From the NCBI GenBank assembly GCA_910575475.1, contig CAJTGD010000022.1:1-64000 (forward strand): a stretch of 64,000 nt of DNA. The letters are read 5' to 3'. This document shows positions 33,139 to 42,905 of this stretch, in pieces; position 1 is the first letter of the stretch; each line of letters begins with the position of its first letter. This stretch comes from Lachnospiraceae bacterium. GTDB lineage: Bacteria; Bacillota; Clostridia; Lachnospirales; Lachnospiraceae. The notes beneath the pieces are model-generated. The model made no database searches and had not been told where the DNA came from. It worked only from the letters and a program-made list of their open reading frames with translations. Made by a program: the position numbers and the translations under genes.

Positions 33139-33755
33139 GTGCTTTACCGCAATATCTTGCGGATAGAAAGCTTAACGTTTCTTTCTTGCTGTATCTGTTT
33201 TTTCGCGTCTGTGATCGGCGCGGTCTGCGGGATCGGGCAGGTGCCGTATAGTCCTCAATCCCGCTGCTGGTCACGGCCGGCGCCCTGCTCTACACAATTT
33301 ATAAAGAACGGATCCGCACGCTCCGGATTTCCAATACGGTTCTCTGCGTCCTGATCGGAGCCGCCCTCGGAGCCATGTCCACTTTCCTTGGAATCGGCGG
33401 CGGACCGATCAATCTGGTAGTGCTGTTTTATTTCTTTTCCATGGATACCAAAACAACCCCAGAGAATTCCCTGTATATCATCTTTTTCTCTCAGATTGCA
33501 AGCCTGATCTCCTCGATCGTGACGAAAAGCATATCGGCTTTTTCCATCCGCATGCTGGTTATGATGGTTCTGTGCGGGATTGGTGGGGGGATGCTGGGAC
33601 GCTCCATAAATAAAAAGATTTCCGCGAAAAAAGTGAACCGGCTCTTTATCGGACTGATGGTTGTAATTATACTGATTTGTATTAATAATCACCGCTTTAC
33701 AACTTTTAAATTTGTACACATTGTTTCCGAAACCACTGTTTTGCCGAATCCATAA
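33139..33755 (+). pseudogene. TauE/SafE (TSUP) permease remnant
   Basis: The first frame encodes ESLTFLSCCICFFASVIGAVCGIG, the opening helix of a TSUP-type exporter. The second frame, starting near 33252, encodes PLLVTAGALLYTIYKERIRTL and continues through STFLGIGGGPINLVVLFYFF to the C-terminal helices (LFIGLMVVIILICINN). The middle helices that should join them are missing and the frame changes. Intact proteins of this family export sulfite or organosulfonates and have about 250 residues. It is a decayed gene. Confidence 0.7.
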
Positions 33756-34596
33756 TCCCTATTGATTTTTTGCCTCTTTCGGTATTTTCTACCAAATTGG
33801 CAAAAAATGCCTCTTGTCGGATACGTTCACTCAACGCAAAGCGGATTTCCTGTGTACTTTCATTCTGATATTTGGAAAAAATTTCGTCCTGGTATGGCCG
33901 CACTTTCATTGCGCAATAGGCAATGTTGATCAGATTGACCAGCATCTCAATCCCTTTTCTGCTGCGTACCATATAACCTAAAACCCGTACCCTGGGATGA
34001 TTTCCTCCGGTATGGCTTTTGCTATTCTTGAAATTCTCCTAAACATACTCTTGTGACCGATATTTCTCCAGTGCCCTATTCGTATCCTTTTCCTTCGATG
34101 CCACAAGTATTATAAAGCCATGATATATGCCTCTTTTCTCATATGCTTTTTTCTTGACTTCAATCCCAGTTATCCGTTCTCCCCAATAACTGATTTCCAT
34201 ATACTGGTCTGCGAATCTCTGGTCTTCTGGAGTAAGATATGCCCCTGACAGAAGATCTGATTTCACAGCATCGAACTGCATCCTGAACTTAATATCTTCC
34301 TCCGCTTTTTTTAGCGAGCTGAAGTAGATGTGAACATATACGCGTCTGGAAAGGATTTCTGTATCCCCCTTTTCAAGACCGCTTTTCTTACTGGCCCTTT
34401 GTCTCTCATACGCAAAATCATGAATCTGCATGACGGTGACTCCCGAGAACTTCGAGGCACAATGTATGATCTCTCCACCATTCATGAGTTTGTCTCTGTA
34501 TTCATTTATCAGGGGCTGGGTCCATTTTGTGTCTGTCGGGATATGCATAATAATCGGGTAGCTATTCTTTATCATCATAATCATGTTACTCTTCAA
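33706..34596 (-). pseudogene. Transposase remnant with in-frame stop (IS1634-like)
   Basis: A continuous reading frame from 34596 to 33706 is interrupted once, by TAG at 34039-34041 where relatives have GAG (EYV-stop-ENFKNSKSHTGGNHPRVRVLGYMVRSRKGIEMLVNL). Segments such as KWTQPLINEYRDKL and RMQFDAVKSDLLSGAYLTPEDQRFADQYMEISYWGERITG identify a DDE transposase of the IS1634 type. The N-terminal portion, which carries the first catalytic aspartate, is missing beyond 34596. It is non-functional unless the TAG were suppressed, which is unlikely given the 5' truncation. Confidence 0.72.
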
Positions 34597-34806
34597 TCAT
34601 TCTGGCTGATTACAAAGTCTTTGGGTTTTAACTTCCTTATGAAAAATTAACCATTGCGAAAAAGGATATGTATGCTCAGCCTGCCGACCTGTACCTCATA
34701 AATGTTGGTGATCACATGTTTCAGCTCCGCGTCTCCCTGCTGAAACCTACGGCGCTCGGCGCGGAGCCTGCGAAGCAATGAGCCAGAGCCACACAGGCGG
34801 ATCTTT

Positions 34807-34912
34807 TTATTTCAAATCTTTTCTCTCAAAGCAATACATCCCGGCCCCCGTCACCATCAAGGTAAAGATAAGCGAATACAGCGGAAGCCACGGCAGAACT
34901 ACATTGCAGGGA
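34807..34912 (-). pseudogene. C-terminal tail of an ABC-2 type permease
   Basis: The minus strand reads VVLPWLPLYSLIFTLMVTGA then GMYCFERKDLK and a stop. A last hydrophobic helix followed by a short FERKDLK-like basic tail is the characteristic end of ABC-2 permeases of lantibiotic-immunity or bacitracin-export type. Only about 35 residues remain, so it marks a recombination scar rather than a gene. Confidence 0.5.
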
Positions 34913-35083
34913 AGGGAAATTGAAAAAGAGGAAGCGAGATTATTTGATTTAGCCTTTGATTATGAAATGGAATACGGTCTTATCATCAATCCGATTCTGC
35001 AAAACGAGGAGCATTTTAATTATTGGCTTGGCGCTTACCCATTTTATGATAATGTGCTGAAAGAAGGTGTACTGATTGGCTGA
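34903..35083 (+). pseudogene. MNT-type nucleotidyltransferase C-terminal fragment
   Basis: The frame reads REIEKEEARLFDLAFDYEME then YGLIINPILQNEEHFNYWLGAYPFYDNVLKEGVLIG. This is the C-terminal half of a minimal nucleotidyltransferase (MNT) that normally precedes a HEPN partner. The catalytic GSRARG...DLDLLV part should lie just before REIEKEE but is replaced by unrelated sequence. The stop overlaps the start of the HEPN gene, as in intact pairs. The enzyme is dead. Confidence 0.65.
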
Positions 35084-35462
35084 CAGGGGAAAAGATTTGA
35101 GCGCTTATCGATTGAAGCAAGCAGAAGATACACTGAAAATTGCAGAATACTCCTTAAAAGAACATATTTACAAAGATGCGGTTAACCGATCCTATTATGT
35201 TGCTTTTTATGCGACAAAAGCGGTTTTGGCATTAGGGACTGTTGATTTTCGAAGACACAAAGATGTGATGGCCTATTTCAACAAAGAATATGTGGCTGCA
35301 GGAATTTTCCCAAAAGCATTGGGGAAAAAGCTTGGCGCTCTGCAAAGACTTCGAGAAAAAAGTGATTATGATGATTTTTATATTGCTTCAAAAGAAAAAG
35401 CAGAAGAGCAGATCGTTGTCGCAAAAGAGTTTTTACAGGCAGTAAAAGATTACTTGGAATGA
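35076..35462 (+). CDS. HEPN-domain protein, partner MNT lost
   Basis: A 128-residue helical HEPN protein. The TTG start at 35076 has AGAAGG 8 nt upstream and overlaps the end of the nucleotidyltransferase fragment. The central helix DAVNRSYYVAFYATKAVLALGTVDFRRHKDVMAYFNKEYV is the family hallmark. In HEPN-MNT toxin-antitoxin pairs the HEPN protein is the toxin, and MNT neutralises it by adding AMP. Here the MNT is truncated. The protein may therefore be harmless, or its promoter may be weak. Confidence 0.8.
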   Translation: MADRGKDLSAYRLKQAEDTLKIAEYSLKEHIYKDAVNRSYYVAFYATKAVLALGTVDFRRHKDVMAYFNKEYVAAGIFPKALGKKLGALQRLREKSDYDDFYIASKEKAEEQIVVAKEFLQAVKDYLE

Positions 35463-35466
35463 AGTC

Positions 35467-35528
35467 AAATACCCCGTAGCAAGCTGACGGGGCATCAAAA
35501 TGCTAGCGCAGCAAGCTGCGGGGTATTT
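35467..35528. terminator. Nested hairpin after the HEPN gene
   Basis: AAATACCCCG (35467-35476) pairs with CGGGGTATTT (35519-35528), enclosing two smaller hairpins (CCCCGT/ACGGGG and CGCAGC-aa-GCTGCG). The shared AGCAAGCTG core suggests a duplicated REP-like unit that doubles as a transcription end. Confidence 0.55.
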
Positions 35529-35676
35529 GGTCTACACTCCGTTTCGGACGTTGTTAAACAAGTGCCACTGGCACTTAGCAACCCTCGCGGCAGTCGCCAA
35601 ATATCCATGCAAGCATGGCTACTTGGCTCGTTCCTTTGCGGAAATAAATGTACGTCCTTTCCCACCTCTTCCGATC

Positions 35677-37836
35677 TCACCCCGCCAGCACCAGCAGCAG
35701 ATATACCAGCGTCGCCAGAAGCCCCAGACAGAACAGGATCAGCCCGTAAGACAGGCTCCGCCCGATGAGGCTCGTATTCTCCTTGAAGCTGGTGTACGCC
35801 AGCGCGTACTGATGGGTGTAATCCTTCTCATTGGGGCGTTCCCGCCAGGCAGTCTTATTTAAAACCGCCACCACCTGGTTCACAAAGGTTCCCAGCCGGT
35901 ATGTGAGCGCATTTCCTTCCAGCAGTTCCTGGGGCTGGGGGCTGTCCTTATAGATCGTCTTCCGCAGGAATACGACGATCGTGTCAACCAGCGTATCGAA
36001 AAAGCTGGCCTCCACACTTCCCGCGATGGGCAGGATCTTCGCAAGAAAGTCCACCGCATGGTCCAGCACAAAGCAGGCCGCGCCGCAGACAGAGGGAACT
36101 ACCTTCAGAAGGATGGGACGGTAAAGGAAATCCTCCAGATCCAGCACCCTGGGCCAGTAATTGACATAAGTGGTCTCCCCGTTTTCTTCCTTCCGCAGCA
36201 TCCAGAGCCTGACCAGCACCACATAGACCGCGGCGCCGATCGCCACCGAGGTCAGACCGCCTTTCAGGTTCACAAGGCTGAAATAAGCCACTTCATGGAC
36301 ATGCTCCAGCCGGAAAAATCCTTTTACAAACCCGGCCGCCTTGTCCATGGTCAGATGGGGAAGGAGCCCCATCACCGGAAACAGCGCCGCGCTGGCCGTC
36401 AGGGCAAAGGCGCTTTTTTTGTTCATATAGCTGCTGCCCATGGCGTCGTACCTGGCCTGTACCTCCGGATCCCGGTTCTTCTCCACGAACACCGCAAAAA
36501 ATAATTTGCACATATAGGCCACGGTAAATCCGCCGCTCACCAGAAAGACCCATTCGATCAGCTTCATATCCGCCGCCCCCAGGAGCACAGGCGTCACCGC
36601 CCCCTCCTTGAGCAGCCCGATATATTCTACGATACTCTCATGGATCAGCGTCTTGCTCACATAGCCGGAAAACAGCGGGATCCCGCCGATCCCCAGCGCG
36701 CCGCACAGGTAGATCCCCATGAGGAGCGGTTTCCTTCTTCCGAAGCCCCGGATGTCATTCAGATCCAGCTTATGCAGATTCATGTAAATGACCCCCGCCG
36801 TCATGAAGAGCACCAGCTTGAACAGCGAATGATTCATCATGTGGAGAAAACTGCCCTGGACTGCCAGCGCATTTTCCTCTCCCAGAAGACCCTGCATCCC
36901 GATACCGGTCAGGATAAATCCGATCTGGGATACGGAGGAGCATGCCAGCGTCCTCTTGAAATCAACAGAGAACAGGGCAAGCACCGCCCCCGCCGCCATG
37001 GTCAGGACTCCGGTCAGCAGCACGAAAGTGCCCCACACTCCGTCATGGAACAAAATCTGACAGGAGATCACAAGGATCCCGAAGACTCCGGTCTTTGTCA
37101 AAATGCCGGACAGCAGCGCGCTGGCCGGAGCCGGCGCCACCGGATGGGCCTTCGGCAGCCAGATATGGAGCGGAAACGCCCCCGCCTTCGCCGCGAATCC
37201 GAAAAACAGGCATGCCGCCGCAGGGTAAACATATTTTCCCCGGCAGGCATCGTAAAGCTCGCTGATCGTGAGTGTCCCCGCCTGCTGATACAATAAAAAC
37301 AATCCCATCAGCATGACCAGTCCGCCGATCACCGCCACCGCCAGGTAGGTGGCCGCCGCCCGCAGGGATTCCTTCCGCTCATCCTGCGCCACCCACACAT
37401 AGGACGCCAGCGACATCACCTCGAAGAAAATAAAGGTGGTATACAGGTCCGCCGAGAGAAAGACTGCCTCCGTCGCCCCCAGCGTCACCAGCTGGAACAG
37501 GTAATACCGGTTCCGGTTCCGATAATGGGCAAAATATTCCTCCGAGAACAGGCTCGTCATCATCCACATAAAGGCAGCCACCGTGCCGTACAGGGTACGA
37601 AAGCCGTCCGCTGTAAAATGCAGTCCGAACCCGCACACACCGGGGATCGTACAGGAACCGCCGGCCGTACCGTACCGCACCGCGATCCCTGCCGCCAGGA
37701 TAAATTCCGCGATTGTGGTCACGCTCACCGCGTAGTCCCGGAGCTTCTTACTTTTTCTTCCTATTATATAAGAGATCAAACCCGCAGCCATCGGAAAAAA
37801 CACGGCTGCGGCAAGTGCTAACCTTTGTTGTTCCAT
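35677..37836 (-). CDS. Antiporter subunit, NuoL/MrpA-like
   Basis: A 719-residue polytopic membrane protein with about 16 helices. It carries the proton-channel core of the NuoL/MrpA family: LFFGFAAKAGAFPLHIWLPKAHPVAPAPASALLSGILTKTGVFG, with the channel lysines and the broken helix. MrpA-type C-terminal domains (DUF4040/MbhE) are absent, being encoded separately at 43870-44130 and 42906-43877. The long C-terminal section after the barrel ends in a final transmembrane helix (YGLILFCLGLLATLVYLLLVL), like the lateral-helix anchor of NuoL. CAGGAGG precedes the ATG. It is the last gene of the ten-gene operon. Confidence 0.85.
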   Translation of the reverse strand: MEQQRLALAAAVFFPMAAGLISYIIGRKSKKLRDYAVSVTTIAEFILAAGIAVRYGTAGGSCTIPGVCGFGLHFTADGFRTLYGTVAAFMWMMTSLFSEEYFAHYRNRNRYYLFQLVTLGATEAVFLSADLYTTFIFFEVMSLASYVWVAQDERKESLRAAATYLAVAVIGGLVMLMGLFLLYQQAGTLTISELYDACRGKYVYPAAACLFFGFAAKAGAFPLHIWLPKAHPVAPAPASALLSGILTKTGVFGILVISCQILFHDGVWGTFVLLTGVLTMAAGAVLALFSVDFKRTLACSSVSQIGFILTGIGMQGLLGEENALAVQGSFLHMMNHSLFKLVLFMTAGVIYMNLHKLDLNDIRGFGRRKPLLMGIYLCGALGIGGIPLFSGYVSKTLIHESIVEYIGLLKEGAVTPVLLGAADMKLIEWVFLVSGGFTVAYMCKLFFAVFVEKNRDPEVQARYDAMGSSYMNKKSAFALTASAALFPVMGLLPHLTMDKAAGFVKGFFRLEHVHEVAYFSLVNLKGGLTSVAIGAAVYVVLVRLWMLRKEENGETTYVNYWPRVLDLEDFLYRPILLKVVPSVCGAACFVLDHAVDFLAKILPIAGSVEASFFDTLVDTIVVFLRKTIYKDSPQPQELLEGNALTYRLGTFVNQVVAVLNKTAWRERPNEKDYTHQYALAYTSFKENTSLIGRSLSYGLILFCLGLLATLVYLLLVLAG

Positions 37837-37942
37837 CGCACCGCACCTCCTGATTCATGTAACGCTTCCTTCTCTCTATAATGCAGCGCCCTCTCGCCAA
37901 CAGCTCGTGGGCATATCATCGTAAGACATTATCCTTCCTCCT

Positions 37943-39418
37943 CTAATAAACTCCCGCCGCAATATCCCGCAGGAAGGCGATCAGCGGTTCCGAGCACAGC
38001 CCGATACCGAGCACCGCCGCCGCAAAGCAGACCAGCGGGAAGCACATTTTCCAGCCGGGGTCCGTTACCCCTTCCACGCTCCGGGGATCGAATTCCCTTC
38101 CCGGGAAAAATGCCCGGATCACGATCGACATCATATAGATGGCGGTCAGCAGCGCGGAGATCAGAAGGCATCCGATCCCGAAATAGGCCATCACATTTTC
38201 ACTTTCCACCGCCGCGCCCGCCAGGTTCCACTTGCTGATGAAGCCCGCCAGTCCTGGCGCCCCCATCAGACCCAGGGCCGATACGGTAAAGCAGCCGAAT
38301 ACCACCGGCATCCTCCGTCCGAATCCGTTCAGCTCATAGATATATTTTTTGTCCGTCTGGTGCATGATGGCGCCCGCACAGAGGAAGGAACCGATCTTCA
38401 TAAACGCATGGCACACCATATGCGCCATTGCCCCCACCATCCCTGCCGGGGTCATCATCGACGCGCCCAGGATGATGTAGGACAGGTTGCTCACCGTAGA
38501 ATAGGCCAGCCGCCGTTTGATGTGCTGCTCCTTGACCGCCCGGCTGCACCCGTATACGATCGTAAACATGGCAAATCCCATGACAATGGGCTGCACCCAC
38601 GTCCCCCTCAGAAATTCCACCCCGAAGCTGTAGTAGGTCAGGCGCAGGATGGCAAACACCCCCGCCTTCACCACCGCCACCGCATGGAGCAGGGCCGTCA
38701 CCGGGGTGGGTGCCACACCGGCCTGGGGCAGCCAGGCGCTCATCGGAAAAATGGCCGCTTTCACGCCAAACCCGAAAAATGCCATCAGGTATACGAACAG
38801 GAGCTGGTTGGTCTCCCCGCCGATGACCGCCGGATTCAGTACGCCGCCCAGGGTAAATTCTATGGTATCGCTATTGACCATCAGAAAAACGATGGCGATC
38901 AGGGCAAATGCCGCGCCGCCCAGCGACATATAGAGATACTGCCGCACCGCCAGAACCGCCTCACGCACCAGCGTGTGCAGGATCAGCGGCACCGTTACCA
39001 GGGTCAGGAGCTCATAAAAGAGATACATACTGAGCATGTCCGACGCGAACGCCACTCCCAGCGTGACCCCGTAGGTCATGCTGTAAAACATGAAAAAGAT
39101 CTTCTCATGCCCCTCATGCTCCATATACTCGAAGGAATACAGCATGGCAAAGGGCCAGAGAATCGACACCAGTCCCCCGAACAGCATGGCCAGCCCATCG
39201 ATCCGGAAGGAAATGGAGAGCCCCCGCACAAAATAGACCAGATGCAGGGTCTCGGTGGTCCCATGGGCCAAGGCCGTCAGGACAATCGCCGAGGTCGCCA
39301 CCGTCAGCGTTTCCAGATAAATGAGCATCCCCTTTCTGGAACGGAAGGGAAGCACCGGCGTCAGGGCGCCCCCAAGTATGGGAAGCAGAATGGCTGCCAC
39401 AATCCAATATTGACTCAT
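37943..39418 (-). CDS. Antiporter subunit, MrpD/NuoM-N-like (third copy)
   Basis: A 491-residue protein with about 14 helices. The core motif is FFGFGVKAAIFPMSAWLPQAGVAPTPVTALLHAVAVVKAGVFAILR, in which the usual AHPVAPAPAS loop has become AGVAPTPVTA. The conserved glutamate of helix 5 is visible in FYELLTLVTVPLI. The ATG at 39418 is preferred over GTG 39421. It lies between two other antiporter-like genes, with 100-bp spacers containing small hairpins. It probably forms an additional ion channel in the same complex. Confidence 0.85.
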   Translation of the reverse strand: MSQYWIVAAILLPILGGALTPVLPFRSRKGMLIYLETLTVATSAIVLTALAHGTTETLHLVYFVRGLSISFRIDGLAMLFGGLVSILWPFAMLYSFEYMEHEGHEKIFFMFYSMTYGVTLGVAFASDMLSMYLFYELLTLVTVPLILHTLVREAVLAVRQYLYMSLGGAAFALIAIVFLMVNSDTIEFTLGGVLNPAVIGGETNQLLFVYLMAFFGFGVKAAIFPMSAWLPQAGVAPTPVTALLHAVAVVKAGVFAILRLTYYSFGVEFLRGTWVQPIVMGFAMFTIVYGCSRAVKEQHIKRRLAYSTVSNLSYIILGASMMTPAGMVGAMAHMVCHAFMKIGSFLCAGAIMHQTDKKYIYELNGFGRRMPVVFGCFTVSALGLMGAPGLAGFISKWNLAGAAVESENVMAYFGIGCLLISALLTAIYMMSIVIRAFFPGREFDPRSVEGVTDPGWKMCFPLVCFAAAVLGIGLCSEPLIAFLRDIAAGVY

Positions 39419-39520
39419 CACACATTTCCCCTTCTTTCAATAAGGTATCGCCCCCTCACTGACGTTCGAGGGCATGTCGTCGGAAGGCATTTTCAAAATG
39501 CTTCGCATTGGCCTTCCTCC

Positions 39521-40996
39521 TCATAACAACGTTTCTATAATTTGATTCAGGTACTGGATCAGCGGATTCGGGAATAGGCCGAGGAGCACGGAAAGTCCTG
39601 CTAATATCAGCAGCGGAACCACCATCACTCCCGACGGCTCCTTTTTCTGCAGCCCCTCGTAATCATAATCCGCTCCCGGCAGGAAGCCCCGGATCGTGAT
39701 CGGCAGGAGATATCCCGCCGTCAGCAGGGCGCTGACCAGAAGGATCACCGGCCCTAGCCAGGAAAAGACCGGGATGCCGGATTCCAGCGAACCTCCCGCC
39801 AGATACCATTTGCTGATAAATCCGCTGGCCGGGGGGATCCCCACCAAGGCCAGGGACGCGAACGTGTAGCACCAGGCCGTCACCGGCATTTCCTTGCCGA
39901 TCCCGGTCAGCTCGTCCACGCGGGTTCTTCCGGTTTTATAAATGACCGCGCCTGCGCTCAGAAACAGACAGGACTTGATACAGGCATGAAAGACCACATG
40001 GAGCAGGGATCCGGTCATGGCTTCTGGATTCAATAACGCCAGTCCGAATAAAATGTAGGAAATCTGGCTTACCGTGGAATAGGCCAGCCGTTTTTTCATC
40101 ACCTTTTCCCTGTAAGCCAGCATGGAGCCCATAAAGACCGTGATCAGCGTCAAAGTCAGCCAGGCGGTCTGCACCCAGGTCCCCCGGATCACTTCCGGTC
40201 CCACTACATAGAAAATCACACGGACGATCCCAAGCACTCCCATCTTCACGACCAGGCCCGACAGCACGGCGCTGGCCGGGGCAGGTGCCACCGGATGGGC
40301 CGTGGGAAGCCACGCGTGCATGGGAAACATCCCAGCCTTCACGCCGAATCCCAGGATCATCAAAAATACCACCGCAAGCATCAGCGCGGAATGTCCGCCC
40401 GCCGCCTCCAATCCGCTCCCTCCTGCCGTAAAGTCCAGTGTCCCGGCATAGCGGTTCAGGAAATAGATTCCGAAGAGGACCAGATAGGCGCCGCACAGGG
40501 AATAAAACAGGTACTTTAAGCCTGCCATGATGGCTTCCCTTGATTTGTTATGCATGATCAGGGGAAGGGTAGTCAGCGTCATCATTTCGTAAAACATATA
40601 ATAAGTCACCAGATTTCCGGAAAAGCACAGCGCCATCAGCACGCCGTACACCAGCACATAGAATCCGAAATACCGTTTTTCTTCCTTTTCATGCTTCATA
40701 TATTCGCAGGAAAAAATGCCTGCCATCAGCCATACCACCGTGATCACCGCGGCAAACACCCGTCCCAGCGGATCCACATGGAAATACACCTCCAGGCTGC
40801 CGCCGAACTGCAGAAGATGTAGCTCTGCCTCCCCCCCTGCGGCCACCGCAAGGGCGCAGAGCATGGAGACCGCCAGTGAAAGAAAGGATACGCCCAGCAG
40901 CAGGTTCCGCTTTTTCAGTCCCGGAAAAAACAGGATCAAAACGCCGCAGGCAATCGGCAGAAATACCGCCAAAATCAACCAGATATTGAAGTTCAT
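39521..40996 (-). CDS. Antiporter subunit, MrpD/NuoM-N-like (second copy)
   Basis: A 491-residue polytopic protein. Its key region is LGFGVKAGMFPMHAWLPTAHPVAPAPASAVLSGLVVKMGVLGIVR, the full proton-channel consensus. The glutamate in FYEMMTLTTLPLIMHNKSRE is present. GGAG lies upstream of ATG 40996. It lies 16 bp downstream of the first MrpD-like gene and is more similar to the 35677 gene in its channel loop than to that neighbour. Confidence 0.86.
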   Translation of the reverse strand: MNFNIWLILAVFLPIACGVLILFFPGLKKRNLLLGVSFLSLAVSMLCALAVAAGGEAELHLLQFGGSLEVYFHVDPLGRVFAAVITVVWLMAGIFSCEYMKHEKEEKRYFGFYVLVYGVLMALCFSGNLVTYYMFYEMMTLTTLPLIMHNKSREAIMAGLKYLFYSLCGAYLVLFGIYFLNRYAGTLDFTAGGSGLEAAGGHSALMLAVVFLMILGFGVKAGMFPMHAWLPTAHPVAPAPASAVLSGLVVKMGVLGIVRVIFYVVGPEVIRGTWVQTAWLTLTLITVFMGSMLAYREKVMKKRLAYSTVSQISYILFGLALLNPEAMTGSLLHVVFHACIKSCLFLSAGAVIYKTGRTRVDELTGIGKEMPVTAWCYTFASLALVGIPPASGFISKWYLAGGSLESGIPVFSWLGPVILLVSALLTAGYLLPITIRGFLPGADYDYEGLQKKEPSGVMVVPLLILAGLSVLLGLFPNPLIQYLNQIIETLL

Positions 40997-41012
40997 GTAT
41001 GCGTCTCCTTCC

Positions 41013-42524
41013 TTATATAAAGTGAATCAGTCCGGTCTCGATGATGCCGATGATCGGCTCCGACATCATGCCCAACACCAGATTGATGAGGATAAACAAA
41101 ATAATCGTAATGGTATACAGTCTCTGCTGTCCTGCCTTCATCGTAAAATAACCTTTTTCCGCTTCTACCTCCCGCTTCTCCGGCACATAGATCCGCACCA
41201 CGGTTTTCAGGAAATAGATCGCGTTCAGGATGGTACTGACCGCAAGAACGATCAGCGTGGGCATCATTTTATGGGTGGGATGCATGACCGCCGCCTCCGC
41301 AAAGAGCAGCTTGCTCACGAACCCGGAAAACAGCGGGATCCCCACCATGGACATGGCTCCGACGGAAAATCCCACACCCGCCACCTTGTTGCGGTAAGCG
41401 GAGCCTGTCAGGTCAAAGAAGTTCCTGCTTCCCGCCGACACGTCGGTCAGTCCGATAGCGGAAACAAACAGCAGGGACTTGGTCGCCGCATGGGCCAGGA
41501 TATGGAAAATGCTTGCCACCATCCCTTCCGTCGTCCCCAGGCCGAAGCCCATGTAAATATATCCGATCTGGGCCACCGAGGAAAATGCGATCATCCGGCG
41601 GATGTCTTTTTCCCAGATGGCGCTGATGGAACCGAAGATCATGCCGCTCAGCCCGAACAGGAACAACACGTTTGGAATCTTGCTCCCCACGATGATATCA
41701 AACCCTACCACGCGGTAGAAAATTTTGATCAGCAGGAAAATATATCCCTTGGACACCAGGCTGGACAGCATCGCCGCCGAGGATACCGTGGAATATCCGT
41801 AAGCGTCCGGAAGCCAGGCATGGAACGGGAACAGCGCGCTCTTGATGGCCAGTCCCACCGTTACAAGCCCGATGGTGATGGTCAGCGGAATCTGATAGGT
41901 GCCCGCCGCCATGATGGCCGCCACGCTTTCCTTGATATTGGACATCAGAAGGTGCCCCGTCAGGTCGTAAAGCATGCAGATCCCCATCAGCAGCAGACCG
42001 GACCCCAGCAGGCTCATGATCATGTAGCGGACCGCCGCCTCAATGGTCCTTCCGTTCTGCCGGATCATGATCAGCCCGCAGGCGGCAATGGTGTTGATCT
42101 CCACAAATACATAAGCCGTGAAAAGGTCGTTTGTGTAGACCAGCGCCAGCAGAGAGCTCAGCAGCAGATCCGTCAGGATATAATAAATATTGTGCTTCGT
42201 CACTTCCACTTCATCGAATAATTTTTTACGCCCGCCCAGCATGGACAGGAGCATGATGACGCAGAAAAACAGAGCCATCCCCGCTTCCAGCGCTCCGGCC
42301 CGGATCTCATTTCCCCAGGGCGCGGGAAAATGTCCCATCATAAAGGTATAGCTTCCCCCCGTCCGCATCAGCCAGGACAGGAGCCACGCGGAGGCTGCGC
42401 CGATCACCAGGATGACCGCCGTATTCAGCCGTTTCGCCGCTTTTCCCGGAAGGATGGAGGACACGATCCCGGAAAACATGGACAGCATGATGGAAAAGAA
42501 CGGTACATTTTGTACAAATGCCAT
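41013..42524 (-). CDS. Antiporter subunit MrpD-like (first copy, MbhH position)
   Basis: A 503-residue membrane protein of about 14 helices, directly after the MrpC-like gene, the place of MrpD or MbhH. The channel motif is divergent: TVGLAIKSALFPFHAWLPDAYGYSTVSSAAMLSSLVSKGYIFLLIK, keeping both lysines. The glutamate in FTAYVFVEINTIAACGLIMIRQNG is present. Translation starts at 42524, the base after the upstream stop, with GGAGGG inside the end of that gene. Confidence 0.87.
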   Translation of the reverse strand: MAFVQNVPFFSIMLSMFSGIVSSILPGKAAKRLNTAVILVIGAASAWLLSWLMRTGGSYTFMMGHFPAPWGNEIRAGALEAGMALFFCVIMLLSMLGGRKKLFDEVEVTKHNIYYILTDLLLSSLLALVYTNDLFTAYVFVEINTIAACGLIMIRQNGRTIEAAVRYMIMSLLGSGLLLMGICMLYDLTGHLLMSNIKESVAAIMAAGTYQIPLTITIGLVTVGLAIKSALFPFHAWLPDAYGYSTVSSAAMLSSLVSKGYIFLLIKIFYRVVGFDIIVGSKIPNVLFLFGLSGMIFGSISAIWEKDIRRMIAFSSVAQIGYIYMGFGLGTTEGMVASIFHILAHAATKSLLFVSAIGLTDVSAGSRNFFDLTGSAYRNKVAGVGFSVGAMSMVGIPLFSGFVSKLLFAEAAVMHPTHKMMPTLIVLAVSTILNAIYFLKTVVRIYVPEKREVEAEKGYFTMKAGQQRLYTITIILFILINLVLGMMSEPIIGIIETGLIHFI

Positions 42525-42902
42525 TTAGATGCCCTCCTTTTTCAACCGCGAAGAGATTTCATCCAGATCCAGCGTGTGATACCGCTTGTACAGGCGTACC
42601 GTCAGGGACAGCATCAGAGCCGTCACGGAGACGGAGACCACGATGCCGGTCAGCACCAGGCCGCTGGGAATGGGATTGATGTAGGCTTCCACCTCCTGCA
42701 CTCCGTCCACTACGATAGGCGCGGTCCTTCCTTCAATATAGCCTTTGATCGCCAGAAACAGATAGACTGCCGTGTCCATAATGTTCAGGCCGATGATTTT
42801 TTTGATCAGATTCTTCTGGAGCAGCAGGTTCGCGAACCCGATCCCAAACAGAATCATGGCAACAACTTCCCCCAGATTGGGGAGCAAATTGGAACCAAAC
42901 AT
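42525..42902 (-). CDS. mrpC: Antiporter subunit MrpC (NuoK-like)
   Basis: A 125-residue protein with three transmembrane helices (VVAMILFGIGFANLLL, GLNIMDTAVYLFLAI, PSGLVLTGIVVSVSVTALMLSLTVRLYKRY). The length and helix layout are those of MrpC/MnhC/NuoK, and the pattern LVLTGIVVSVSVTALMLSL is diagnostic. It forms part of the membrane wedge joining the small subunits to the antiporter modules. Confidence 0.88.
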   Translation of the reverse strand: MFGSNLLPNLGEVVAMILFGIGFANLLLQKNLIKKIIGLNIMDTAVYLFLAIKGYIEGRTAPIVVDGVQEVEAYINPIPSGLVLTGIVVSVSVTALMLSLTVRLYKRYHTLDLDEISSRLKKEGI

Positions 42903-42905
42903 TTT

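Noticed and set aside
34640..34800. Possible coding remnant on the minus strand (a stretch ending in VITNIYEVQVGRLSIHI)
   Set aside because: The peptide is short, has no start or stop in a sensible place, and no family could be recognised.
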